This document shows, in pieces, positions 46,815 through 58,532 of a stretch of 64,000 nucleotides of DNA. This stretch comes from Clytia hemisphaerica. Lineage: Eukaryota > Cnidaria > Hydrozoa > Leptothecata > Clytiidae. How positions within the stretch are numbered: position 1 is the first letter of the stretch; every line of letters begins with the position of its first letter. Made by a program: the position numbers and the translations under genes. The stretch spans positions 1,187,963 to 1,251,962 of the forward strand of contig CACVBU010000619.1 in the NCBI GenBank assembly GCA_902728285.1, read 5' to 3'. The notes beneath the pieces were generated by a model. It saw nothing but the letters and a program-made list of their open reading frames with translations. It ran no database searches and was not told the DNA's origin.

Positions 46815-46864
46815 GTCAACACTGACCTGTGACCTGTGACCCGTGACCTGTGACCTTTGACCTG
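46815..46864 (-). repeat. CACAGGT microsatellite, right (inverted) array
   Basis: About six units of the same heptamer in the opposite orientation, mirroring the left array at the other end of the middle element. Confidence 0.8.
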
Positions 46865-47688
46865 CGTTTTACACTAACCGCGTGGTTTGTGGTTCGTTTG
46901 TGGTTCGTGGTTTGTTCAGCAATCAAATTCTAAAATCTAACCGAAAGCTGAAAAATGGATCCTGATCAGACAGAGAAAGGTAAGTAAAGGATCTAGTCAA
47001 ATTAGAACCTTTACCGTCTCCGTCGCTGAAAAACACACATATATACATAATCTCGGAATTCGGGCGTGAGGGGGTGAGTTTTAGACCTGGATAAAATGTC
47101 CGGGGGTTTAAAGTGTGCTCGGGGATATACGTCCGGGGTAAATTTATGGCGCAAAAATTGGAGCCCCGGACGTAAGGTCCGGGGAAAAAGTTATGTACGT
47201 ACCAATATTATAACCTATACATACGCATGTTGGTATTCATGTTAGTTAAATTCTGAGCATTTTAGGAACAGTTAAAAACTATAAAAATCTACAGCACCAA
47301 CCTTCAAAATTACTTTTTTTTTTTCAGACCCCAGACATTTGCCCCGGACTGTCCGGGGCATCATAGGACATAGGATAGGCAGGGTCGTGACCATGGTTCA
47401 GACAGTTTCTAGCTGCAACATAAATATATAGATAAATGAAAATAAAAGAGATATTTATTAGATGAAAAATTATTATAAATACCTAATAAAGACACATGAC
47501 AAATGTCACTGAAAGACACGTGGAAGCATGCAATGCAAAAAAAAACAGCATCTTCCCATAAGCAAAGCAAATACCATAAAATCTAACAGGGAAAACGAAA
47601 GTGGACGCCATTTTTTCTTGTTTATTTTCGTCTTGCTTACTTTCTCAAATTTGGGCATTCGAGTTTGTTACCACTGACCTCTATATAT

Positions 47689-47942
47689 CCCTGGACCAAG
47701 CTATATCCGCCAAAATTGATTGGAGTTTTTTTTGAATTGGTACCCGAGAAGAAGCCATTGCAATGTTGAAAAATTAACGTCTAACGGCGCTACATGATCA
47801 AAAGTATTTGAGGGAAAGTAAACCTAGCGCTCTCGATGTATTTACACCGCTATCGAGGAGTGCCGCCATTAGGGTACCAGTTTTCAATAAAACTCCGATC
47901 AAAAATTTTGGTTGGCCGGGATTGAGTAGCTTGGTCCAGGGT
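47689..47942. mobile_element. Foldback MITE with CCTGGACCAAGCTA ends
   Basis: CCCTGGACCAAGCTATATCC at the left and its inverse (CACCCTGGACCAAGCTACTC) at the right; pairing extends through GGAGTTTT and GGTACCC. A 100-codon open frame crossing it is rejected as coding. Confidence 0.75.
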
Positions 47943-50050
47943 GTTTGTTACTGGCGCTATTATTGGAGCGAGCATCTCACTAAAAACCGGGATTTTTCAT
48001 TCCCGTTTCTTAGTGAGTTTGACGATTTTCAAAAGAAGCATTTCAAGTGCTTTGACGCAAATCGATTATTTGCTACTGCAGGAGCTTTGATAGTTAAAAA
48101 TAAAAAGTGACGTCAAAAAATCGAATGTTTAGAGCCCGAAAACCCGGGCTCAAAACATTTGAAAAAGTCGCAAAGTGGTACCCTGAGTATCAGAGGTTAA
48201 GTTTTCAAAGAATATATTAACCTCTGATAACCAATAATAGAAATTTTATCGCGCATGTGTCAATCTAATCACTGTAGAAAGAATCAAAGATGAAGAGCAA
48301 ATATTACCTTATTAATAATGTCTAGCAGACTGTATCAGTATGCAGTTTACTATTTACGAATTCCTCCCCAGAAACCTCCAAATGTAATTGAAATGAGTTT
48401 CTTTCAAAAGAAATCTTTTAAATGATTCCCAAGATGTATAACAGTAATTACTAAACTATTAGTTTTGGTAATGTTACTTTAATGGAATGGAAATAATAGG
48501 CAGATCTTTATGTTATGATTGTCTATTACTGACTCTTTTTAAAAAGCATCAATGACATTTCTTAGTTGTGTTTTCAACGACGGGAATAAAAATATCAACT
48601 TTGAACTTCATCAAAGATCTTGGATGGTCGTCATGGTTACTTTTGTCTGCGTTGATTGTGCGCTGAATAGAATCTCGATTGGTCGGCACAGCGTCGATAT
48701 ATGATTTCGACCTGTGCTTTTCACGGTAGCAAAGTGGAATAAAAAGCGCGGGTGACGTCTAGTATAGGCTAACTGGCGCCTATGCTATGCTAAAATTAAT
48801 TTCTATTTCTATTTCTAAGTAAGCATAAAAATGCCGATACAATGGTGCGATGGTGCGCAGAAACGCGGTTGAGGACACCCTCGGAAAGCAGATGATAGCG
48901 TAAACTAACTAACTACATCGATGTATACACCTCCTTCTAAACAAGGCCCACTTTGACTAGGACTACTTTCCACTGAAAAATTGGCCTAAATATTGTAGTG
49001 GGAAATTATACACTAATTTTTTACTTTGTCCCTGCTGAAAATAGGGACTAGAAATATGCGAAAGCAGCCGGTAAGGCGACTTTTTTTCCGATGTGTTCTG
49101 AGATATTTCAGGTAGAAATTTTGATCTGTTCTAACCAGATCTTCGGTAATTACTGAGCTAGAAATGATGATGTGTCCTGACGAGATAGGGGTATAATCAA
49201 AGTCATCTAACGCGTTCTTGTTGTCTAGGTAACTCTAGAAATTTTCAGAACACATCTTTAGTGGAGAAAAACAAATATCTTACAAGTTTATCTTGGCAAA
49301 CGGTTTTCCTAGATTTTAGAACACATCAAACCATAAAGTAGTGATAAGTTTAGGGAGACAAATAGTACGGTAAAGGTTTCCTAGAAATAAGAAAACATCG
49401 TCTGTAAAAAAAATTGAAAGGTCATAACATTTGGTCTCCTAGAAAAAATGAACACATATTTCTGAAAAATCTCTCCACCGGCTGCTTCTGAAAATACAAC
49501 GTTCTAGTAAAAATAAAGATACGAATCTTCCTTAGACGTTCTAAGAACATTTAAACACGTTCTCGAACGTTCCCCATTAGTTCTCTTCACATTTACAAGC
49601 TTGTAGAAGTATTGTGTGAGCGTTCCAATCAAGTTAATTATCAGCAACCTTTGTACTAAAGGATCGATCGGCCACTCAAACGTTCTGGAAAGCCCGGGTT
49701 GGTCACTTATGCAAAATTGGATACGGGACGTACTGCCGGTCAGGGTCCGTTTTTTAGGTTCTAAAGATATTATTGGAAAGGGTCCTAAATTTGAAAATAT
49801 TTCAAGATGGTATCTGACAGGGTCGACTTTTTTTTTATTTCGAAAAATTTTCAGGGCATAGATTAGAAAATCTTTTGATTTTTGCTGACAGGGTCCCAAA
49901 ATTACCAAATATTCGAATCTGACGGGGTTCACTTTACTTTTTAAACTTAGGATAGGAGAGAGAAAAATAGAGATCTTTTTTACTATAATGTTATTGCAAA
50001 AAAATAGTTTTTTGTTTATTATTATCGAATATTATTTAATTCGAAAAAAA
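47943..50050. other. Gene-free intergenic DNA
   Basis: A short hairpin (CAGAGGTTAA / TTAACCTCTG, 48190-48226) is visible, and phrases like TGACAGGGTC recur around 49740-49930. No coding segment with family features was recognised on either strand. Confidence 0.4.
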
Positions 50051-50709
50051 TTGGGAATTTCTAAACATCGACCAGAGTATATCTGCTCTCTCCACTGTAG
50101 AGAATGTATAAATTAAGTCATCAGAATACTAAAAAGTGACCTTTGAAGTAACCAGTCATTTTCTTGACAAATTGACACTATCGTACAAAAATATTGACCG
50201 GGTCATTAAGTATGATGTCTGTAAGCTTTGTTACACCGAATATTTTAATTATGCTGAATGAGATGCTTTTAGTATGAAAAGATAGAACTTGTCATAGGAA
50301 AAAATTGGAAAGGCCAGTTTAGAGATATGAATTGAATCAATTATTCTATTGTCTTTATGCTGACAAAATGACTAATTTCAACAGAAATAACAATCTGATG
50401 GTGAAATACAAAGCGAGAAGCCAGTTTCAAAAAGTTTTGTGCCGCTAGTCATTTTGATGCTGATAATACAAAAGGATAGAAATTGACACCATAATAATCA
50501 AGCTCCAAGAGCGTCGAAATGGTTGTTTTACACATTGCGCGCGTGGCTCTAAATAGATGAGACAGGGGTGAGCTTACTCTTCAATATGATATAATCAAAT
50601 GACAAGGAGAGACACTCCACGCTTGAAAAAGGGAAAAAACTCGGTAACCCAAATTAATCTGGTCACCCGGTCTTGGTCGCCATTTCTGGTCGATGTTTAG
50701 AAACTCCCC
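50051..50709. mobile_element. MITE with TTTCTAAACATCGACCAGA ends
   Basis: GAATTTCTAAACATCGACCA at the left and inverted GAGTTTCTAAACATCGACCA at the right frame 660 bp without a coding frame. Confidence 0.7.
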
Positions 50710-51244
50710 GCGAATTATGTCGAGCTGTAAATTCAGTTAAATCGAGTTTATTCGAGTTTTAATTATGAAACGGGGCCTGATTAGTTTCAAAGATTTTTTT
50801 TTTAGAAAACAAGAATGACTGACCATTTTGAAATTTATATACATCATGTAACCACTTAAGATAAGTTATTCCAAATTTACGAGTTAAAAGAGTTATAACT
50901 CGGCATGAAATTTTTCAGCTTTACTATTTAACCAATCAACAAAACTCAATGATGGTTTTAATGCTAGTTACTAAGAAGCCAAATGATGAACGATACAGTC
51001 TATCAAAAAATATCAAAAGCTTATCTGTTTTGGGAACAACTCGGAACAACTTGGATTAAGTCTTCATTGTGTAAATTCAGCTTATTTGTATATTATGTCC
51101 AAGTATCGTGAACAATGACTGAGATTAAATTAAAGTAAAGTGTTTCAAATTTTTTTTCAAGTATCCTCGATAAAAGTCGAGTTACAAAGAAGACAAATTC
51201 GGAGAAAGTATATTATTAGATAAAAAATTTTCGATTTTTTCTGA

Positions 51245-51362
51245 AATTACAAAACTACGAAGCTCGAAATTACAAAACTGCATAGAAAAATTCCAAAACT
51301 GCGCAATAAAATACAAAACTGCGCGGAAAATATTAAACTGCACAAAAATTACAAAACTGCGC
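51245..51362. repeat. Short tandem repeat, ATTACAAAACTGCGC-like
   Basis: Six imperfect units of roughly 16-20 bp sharing ACAAAACT(G/A)CG. Confidence 0.75.
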
Positions 51363-51375
51363 ACAACAGTATCTT

Positions 51376-51473
51376 ATTTAATAGACGATATCGGCTTTCC
51401 GAATTCTCCCCGAATGATTACCCATGATGCATGCGCAAAAAAATTCACGGAAAGTCGATATCGTCTATTAAAT
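51376..51473. mobile_element. Small MITE with TTTAATAGACGATATCG ends
   Basis: ATTTAATAGACGATATCG and its inverse CGATATCGTCTATTAAAT bracket a 98-bp element, with CGGCTTTCCG / CGGAAAGTCG also pairing. It ends 73 bp past the sulfotransferase stop and may lie in its 3' UTR. Confidence 0.75.
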
Positions 51474-51545
51474 TATACAGTTTGTTCAAACGAACAAGAA
51501 TTGATGATGATGCTTGAGGGCGTTACCTTCTTTCATACCCATTTT

Positions 51546-54500
51546 TTATAATTCGTAAATGAAGGAGAGTCCAGTTCCTTCTAAATGTTTCTTTTCCCAT
51601 TCTTCAAATCTTTGAATAGTTTCTTGAGTGAAAGCAGTCTTCCAACCACCTGTTTTGCCTTTGTTGATGAATGTCCCTTTTTCTTCTGTGTTGTTTTGTG
51701 AACGTTTGATCATCTGAAAGATTCAAAAGTAGATATTATTAGGGCAGATTCTAGACAATCCTATCATTTACACAAGATCACTAAAAAGGGAATAGTTTAG
51801 TAGGCGGGAAAATTTACGAATGAGTTGTTAGCCCGGGGCGGAGTAAACAGTGGCGGAGGTGTTAACAGTGCTCCAAACTCTACTGCCACTATATTTTCTG
51901 TTAACCCCTCTGACGCCCTGATGCCCTGACTCTACTGCGCATATATATATATTTTTAAATTCTCATTCTTTCACCACTCTTTCCATCTTATTCTTTGAAC
52001 TGTAAAATGTGTGTGAGAGCCACAGGGTTGGAAAGTGGCAATCCAATCCCAGTTCTTTCTCTTCTAGTATGCTTTCTTCAACGCTGTGGCAGAAACGTGT
52101 CAAAGGTGTGGCAGCTTTGTCTAGTAGTACTTCTTTTCTCAATGTTATTTTAGTTTCTTCGGCTGGTTCCGTGGTTTTTACGTTTTAGTTTATTCTATAT
52201 TGTTGCGCGCGTTTTATACTTTCACTAAACACATCTTTTTACTATCTTTTATCTGTGGTGATGTCTAATTAACACTGCTTGGCCTACCTACACAACCCTA
52301 TTTCCATCATATAGGAGGATATTTTCGTTAAAGGCCGAAATCCTGTGTAGGTCGAAAACTGAGGAACATATTATTAGGTTTCTTGAAATATTTTTTGACT
52401 CATATTGAGTTACTTCTTTCCATCTTAACTCATATTGAGCTGCTTTCTTCCTTATAGTCATTTTAGATCACTAGTTTTACATTGACGGATTTCTATGTCA
52501 TTACATGTTTCTTTTCAACTCCAACCTGATCGATTTTCTGTGAATGTTCATTCTAGATTTTTGTTGCAATTCGTATTGTCTTTTTTTTGTGGGTTTTGTC
52601 TTTAGTGTTTCCACTTTGAGTAGTTGAAGGTTTTATACTTCTATAAACTATATATTTTTTTTCTTCCTGCGATTACTATCCCTCTATCGTATAAGCAGAT
52701 CCCTGAATCAATTAAATAGATCTGGTTGAAGACAAGACACAGTTTGAAAAGCTCTTGAGCTTTCTTCCTCCATATATTGAAACTGCACGGTATATTGGGT
52801 TCATTAGCGTGGTAGGCAGACCAGATATGTGTCACACTGCGGAGGCAATATGCGAAAATTCTGACTTTGGCGCCTCCTTCTAAGAGTAAATTATCTTGTT
52901 TTTTTGTCTCACGGATTGTAATATCAGATAAAAATCCTTTTAAATGAAAAACAGAATTTCAAAGATCCAAGCAAATAAATCTGAATCACTCTTTTAAAGT
53001 AATCATTATATAATCCTTTCCAACATGGACAGTTCGGAATCAAAAGTATATAATAAAGAAATATTAACACTCTTACATTGATTCGTTCTTCCAGGTTACT
53101 CATGGGATTTTTCTTCATATTTTCAATGTTGGTGAAATCGACAATCTTTGCTACATCCTCATCTGTTATTTCTTTACCAAGAAAGTCGGCAATCTTTCTG
53201 ATCACTGACGCCAAATCTTTCTTCATTTCTTCATAGGAAACGATCAGAATGTTATCCTAAAGAAAAGAATGAAGGGACTAATTTGGTTAAATTCTGATTG
53301 AAACGTCAAACTCTAGTAGTTTTTCCAGTTATTCATAATCAAGTTTGTTGCACTATTCACATCCAGTTGGATTGGGTGATGATCCCTACTGGTTATTCAC
53401 TACCTGTTATCTCCGGTTCAAATAAATCAAATAAAGTTCGTGAAATGAGATCCTTGGAAAAAATACTCCGAAAATGAGAACTTGTATTTTTTCCTTTTTG
53501 ATTTTCTCTAGCACCTACAAACTGACTTTAACCTTCATTCGAAAAGCTGATAAAATTATCTTTCCAACGATGTATAGAAACCTTTTGAATATTCCTATTA
53601 GGTTCACCTAATTTTTGATGAGGTTCGACTCAAATATATACCTGTTCTCGACGGCTCCAATAGCTTAAGACGTTGGTGAAATGAGGTCCATAGAAAAGTC
53701 CAACATCACGCATATAAACATCAGCCAGAAGTTCAACACCTCCTGTGTATTTGTCGGTCAGTTTGAAGTGATGACAGAATGAAGCACAAATGTCACGAGG
53801 ATTCCGAATAACTGAAACGATCTGAGGAAAAAAAAGTGGAATTATGGACTCGTTAAATTGTAAATTCCCGAATGAGTCTCCGGGAAAGGTCTATTCGATA
53901 GACCAGGGTACTAAAATTGCGAAAAATCATGAGTTTAAATCTAATTCCAATCCTCATATGATGTTGATATGTCCTTGTAATTTTCATCTTCAGTCTAAGA
54001 AAAGCCTAGAAATCAAAGATATGATAAAAGGGTTATTTTGTCTTACTTTTCCTTTTTGGTCTTCGTGAAGAGATTTGGGTAACATATCATAACAAAAATG
54101 TGTATTGATAGTTCTTGGTCCTTCCATCTTTGAGATTCTTTCAAAAAAATTTTCTGTAAAGGCTCCAACCGGTAAAACTGCTTTCGCGCTGAAATTAAAA
54201 CAACCGTAAAATGGATTGGCTGTGATTTTGTTTATTGGCCCAATAATTTAACAAAATAGTTTTGGAAAGACACGAGGACTCATATGTAAGCCGGTATATT
54301 TTTATAGGCAAGGTAACGAAGCCCCAACGAGGTATTTTAGTTTCACGTACTCTAAAAAGGGTGTCCTAACTTGTAAGGAAACCTTGTTGGCTTTCTCGAA
54401 GTCACAATCATTCCGTAAACACCACAAGACTTCTTGCATCCAACGCGTACCTGAAATTATAACACAAACTTATATATACATCTTTATGATACTGTCAGCA

Positions 54501-54850
54501 TGATATTTGAAAACTATCTGATATGAGTAATCATATCATTTATTATAGGAAGCAAATGAAAATTTTTCCTTATAATACAGTATACGTCTTCGTTAGAAAT
54601 TATAACCCTTTCCACTTTGAAGTAGTATTAAGAATTCACCTGATTTGGGAGCAGTGCATATGAATACGTCATCCTCTCTTGTTTCGAAATTCTGTATATC
54701 ATCGTGTATCTCCATATAACCTTTACGAAGGACTTGATTGTAAGGTTTGATCATTCGCAACTCGTCCTCGCCTATACTGTACATGTGTTCAACCCATGCT
54801 TTGACTTTCTCGTCTTCAATTGGTACTGCTGTTACTTTTTCATTTGTCAT
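51546..54850 (-). CDS. Cytosolic sulfotransferase (SULT family), complete, 6 exons
   Basis: Transfers sulfate from PAPS to hydroxyl or amine groups of small molecules in the cytosol; the substrate cannot be told from sequence. Exons on the minus strand are 54850-54640, 54450-54351, 54188-54047, 53821-53642, 53256-53077 and 51713-51546: 981 nt, 326 codons plus TAA, phases 1, 2, 0, 0, 0. The PAPS 5'-phosphosulfate loop TAPKSGTRW spans the exon 1-2 junction at residues 66-74. The catalytic histidine is expected at His134 in RTINTHFCYDMLP. The 3'-phosphate motif is VIRNPRDICASF near 155-166. The C-terminal PAPS motif reads KGKTGGWKTAFT (289-300), a variant of the usual RKGxxGDWKNxFT with Lys for Arg and Gly for Asp. 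The length is slightly above the usual 290-300, from a longer N-terminus. The start ATG lies only 40 bp from a Helitron end. Confidence 0.93.
51714..53076 (-). other. Large intron 5 of the sulfotransferase gene
   Basis: Contains an AT microsatellite near 51940-51955 and a decayed GTTAACAG-type inverted repeat near 51830-51925. No exon was recognised in it; the 64-codon minus-strand frame at 52641-52835 has no family features. Confidence 0.45.
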
Positions 54851-54890
54851 TTTGATTTTATATTACTTTTACACGTGAATCTTCTATCTA

Positions 54891-55925
54891 TCTATATACT
54901 AAAAGTCTAATTTTCTATGAGCCGTGGGGGAGCCATTATGGATTTTTGAGATGGGGGTTCGAGAGTTACGTGACCGACTGTTTGGATGGGTGTGGGTGGG
55001 TGGTTGAAAACGAAAGCAAAAGTGGTCAGGGGAAGAGTGTGAAAATTAGCGTTTTTGTGAAGAAGTCGTTGCAGTGTCAATCTTTCGCAAATTTAAAAAC
55101 CCACTTTCCCGTGGAAATAATTGACGTTTTTTGGTTTTTTGGGACCCTTGGGGCATAAGCTACCCGTTGGCCGCAAAAATTTCAAAATTCGCGAATTGAC
55201 CGTTGACAACATTAGGGGTAAAGGGACCCAATGACGTCACAGATTTGGGAAAAACTTCAAAATGCGATATCTCGAGTTTGAAAAGGAGTTGGGAGGTCGG
55301 TGACCCCTCATTGGATCGATAATTTTATGGAGAATAAGATGGGAGGGGTTATAAGGCTTGAGTGCGACTTTAAAATTTGGCTGAATTTTTAGGCGTTTTC
55401 AGTTCATGACGTCATCAAAACAGAAAAAATGCGATATCTCGAGATTGGAAAAGAGTTATGAGATGGTTGACCCCTCATTGGATCGGAAATTTAATGGAGA
55501 ACAAGTTGGGAGGGGTAAGAGTGGGTATATAGAGACTTTCGAAAATAAATATATTCAAACTGAGGCATTTTGGGTCCGATGACGTCATCAAAACCTGAAA
55601 ATCTGATATCTTGAGTTTGAGAAGGATTTAAGCAATGATCGACCCCTCACTGGATCGGAAATCATCTAGATAATCTTTTGGGTAAATAATCAATTCATTT
55701 CAAAGAAGTGAACAATTCATCAGTTTTCGATGACGTCATTTACGGCCCAAATGACGTCACCAAACATTAAATATGCGATTTCTCGAGCTTCAATCAGTCA
55801 TAGGTGGTAATATTTCGTTCTTTGGACTTAGAATTCAAGCCTATTACCCTCCCTCACCATCCAAAGGGCTTTTGATGTGTTCAACAACACTCTACTCGGC
55901 GGGTGCGACGCCGGGTGACGGCTAG
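54891..55925 (+). mobile_element. Helitron-like element, array copy 1
   Basis: It starts TCTATATACTAAAAGTC after an A and ends with a hairpin (CGGCG-ggtgcga-CGCCG), GGTGACGG and CTAG, followed by T. No Rep/helicase frame, so non-autonomous. The interior repeats a ~165-bp module three times, each with ATCTCGAG, GACCCCTCA(T/C)TGGATCG and a GACGTCATCAAAA site. Confidence 0.8.
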
Positions 55926-58489
55926 TCTATATACTAAAAGTCTAATTCTCTATGAGCCGTGGGGGAGCCATTATGGATTTATTTTCCAAGTCTCTTTTTA
56001 AATCGAGCTCCGAGCGGGAAAACAGTAGAGTGTTCTTTTTTCGAGGCGGAGTACATTTCTTTTGAGACACGTCACCGGAAAACAACCCTACGGTTCCTTG
56101 CCGATCGGGAAACGTCGCCCGGTTCGGAAGCGTATCTCCGTTTTCGAAATTCTACTTTACTGGTAATTTTCGTAAAAGTAAATAAAACATTGAATAGCAA
56201 GAAGTTCGACAGCTATTTTGCTTTTTCTTTCTTTGGTTTCTTAATATTGATTGATTGATCTGGTCTCTCTGCTCTGGTCACTGGTGCCATCGTTTGTACA
56301 TGGATAGGGAATGGTTTAATGGTTATGGTATCCTGTTTCTTATAAATAGAGAACATTTTGTTATGGATTTGTACAGTTGTTCTTCAGAAATTATTATGGG
56401 GCTTATCGCAACCAACAATCTTAACAAAATAAACAAAGACCAAAGACCGACCAATGAAAACATTTACTTTAGCCCTCTTGAAAATTGAGAGTGGCATATT
56501 TTTGCTGCATGGTAATACATCCAAGTAATTTGGTAGTCTTTTCTTTGTAGGCGGCAATCACAAATATGTTCGTATCCACGACCGACCGGCCGACTCACTT
56601 TGTAGACCAACGGACCGCCTCACTTTGTATACCGACCGACCGCCTCACTTTGTAGACCAACCGACCGCCTCACTTTGTGGACCGACCGACCGACTCACTT
56701 TTTAGACCGAGCGACCGACTCACTTTTTAGACCGACCGACCGACTCACTTTTTAGACGGAGCGACCGACTCACTTTTTAGAACGACTGACCGACTCACGT
56801 TTTAGACCGACCGACCGACTCACGTTTTAGACCGACCGACCGACTCACTTTTTAGACCGACCGACCGACTCACTTTTTAGACCGACCGACCGACTCACTT
56901 TTTAGACGGAGCGACCGACTCACTTTTTAGAACGACTGACCGACTCACGTTTTAGACCGACCGACCGACTCACGTTTTAGACCGACGGACCGACTCACTT
57001 TTTAGACCGACCGACCGACTCACTTTTAGACCGACCGACCGACTCACTTTTTAGACCGACCACGAACCGACTCACTTTTTAGACCGACCGACCGACTCAC
57101 TTTTTAGACCGACCGACCGACTCACTTTTGTAGACCGACCGACCGCCTCACTTCTAAGACCGAGCGACCGACTCACTTTTATTTTAGACCGAGCGACCGA
57201 CTCACTTTTTAGACTGATCGACCGACTCACTTTTTAGACCGATGGACCGACTCACTTTTTAGACCGATGGACCGACTTACTTTTTAGACCGACTGACCGA
57301 CTCAATTTTTAGACCGACCGACTCACTTTTTTAGACCGACCGACCCACTCACTTTTTAGACCGACCGACCAACTCACTTTTTAGACCGACCGACCGACTC
57401 ACTTTTAGACCGACCAACCGACTCACTTTTTTAGACCGACTCACTTTTTAGACAAACCGACTCTTTATTTTATAAGAACACTTTATGTTCCATAATTTTT
57501 ATTATGTTGTAAATAGGAAAAGGTTATTGTTATTGACACCATCATATGATAAAATGAATCATTCTAATTTCATTCAGATTTATATACATTAAATTTATCA
57601 CTAGCACCTCTTCAATTAACACTAAACCTCATTATAAAAATATTGACATTATCCTATCTTCCATTTCTTTGGGTTCCTTTAATATTGAGCGGCTGATGTT
57701 TTCATTTTATACCGTACCAGTTTTTTGTCCTCACTAAATTCATGTTTTCTGTCTAAATGATTTTGGCCTTCGAGCTTAGCTTCTTGCTTTTAAAGTATTC
57801 AGTTATTTATATGTCTATATAAAAAGTAAAATGGTTAATCGGGAGGGAAAAATTGGAAAAATAAACTTTTTCTAATTTGTGACACATTTTTGTTCCTTGT
57901 GTTTTGTTTATATCGGGAATCCGCCATTTTTCTTTAAATCCGTTCACATGGCAACGTGATAGACCGTATATTTTATAGCCCGGGCTTTTACGGAAGAGAG
58001 CTAAGAAACTTAACAAGTCGATATCTCGAGATTGGAAAGGAGTTAAGAGATGGTTGACCCCTCATTGGATCGGGAATTTAATAGAGAATAAGTTAGGAAA
58101 GGTAAGAGTGGGTATAAACGTCTCTGGCTTTATGGGTCCGATGACGTCATCAAAAACGGAAAAATACAATATCTTGAGTTTGAGTAGGATTTAAGCAATG
58201 GTTGACCCCTCATTGGATCGGAAATCATCAAGAGAATCTTTTTGATAAATGACAAATTGATTTCAGTGAAGTGAAAAGTTTATTACCCTTTCGATGACGT
58301 CACTTAGGGCCAAAATGACGTCACCAAACATGAAATATGCGGTTTTCCGGGTTTTGATCAGTGAAAAGTGGTAATATTTTGTTCTTTGGGCTTACAATAA
58401 AAAATTTTTACCCTCCTCCACCATCCAAAGGGCTTTTGATGTGTTCAACAACACTCTACTCGGCGGGTGCGACGCCGGGTGACGGCTAG
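55926..58489 (+). mobile_element. Helitron-like element, array copy 2
   Basis: It begins TCTATATACTAAAAGTCTAA directly after the CTAG of copy 1 and ends with the same hairpin and CTAG at 58486-58489. Its right third repeats the GACCCCTCATTGGATCG modules of copy 1. Its middle is occupied by a 25-bp minisatellite. No transposase domain seen. Confidence 0.8.
56571..57470 (+). repeat. 25-bp minisatellite, GACCGACCGACCGACTCACTTTTTA
   Basis: Roughly 36 imperfect units of 25 bp built from GACC tetramers plus ACTCACTTTTTA. Variation includes GACGGAGC, GATGGACC and one- to four-base length changes. It lies inside Helitron copy 2. Confidence 0.92.
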
Positions 58490-58532
58490 TATATGCTAAA
58501 AGTCTAATGTGAGTGAGCCGTGGAGGAGCCAC
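58490..58532 (+). mobile_element. Helitron-like 5' end, array copy 3 (truncated)
   Basis: TATATGCTAAAAGTCTAATG follows the CTAG of copy 2 and lacks the initial TC. The shared GAGCCGTGGAGGAGCCACTA ends where piggyBac-like coding sequence begins. No matching 3' end is found to the right. Confidence 0.65.

Larger units (their letters stand above)
45560..46882. mobile_element. Middle inverted-repeat element
   Basis: GCGGTTAGTGTAAAACACAG at the left is repeated inverted as GCGGTTAGTGTAAAACGCAG at the right. Inside each end lies an array of the 7-mer-like unit CACAGGT/ACCTGTG. No target duplication was fixed. Confidence 0.6.
45294..47388. mobile_element. Outer hAT-like element with CCCTGCC ends
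   Basis: The left end ACGACCCTGCCTATG and its inverse at the right continue into GGACAGTCCGGGG on both sides. Flanks are GACATGGT (left) and GACCATGGT (right), an 8-bp target duplication with one inserted base. No transposase frame is visible. It contains two further inverted-repeat units and a GC-rich hairpin (CCCGCGCGGTC...GACCGCGCGGG, about 45397-45433). Confidence 0.75.

Noticed and set aside
47808-48110. 100-codon plus-strand open frame
   Set aside because: It starts inside the foldback MITE at 47689-47942 and has no recognisable domain or splice context.
49504-49932. 142-codon minus-strand open frame
   Set aside because: Repeated phrases (TGACAGGGTC) show it lies in repetitive DNA. 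No conserved motifs and no flanking exons were found.
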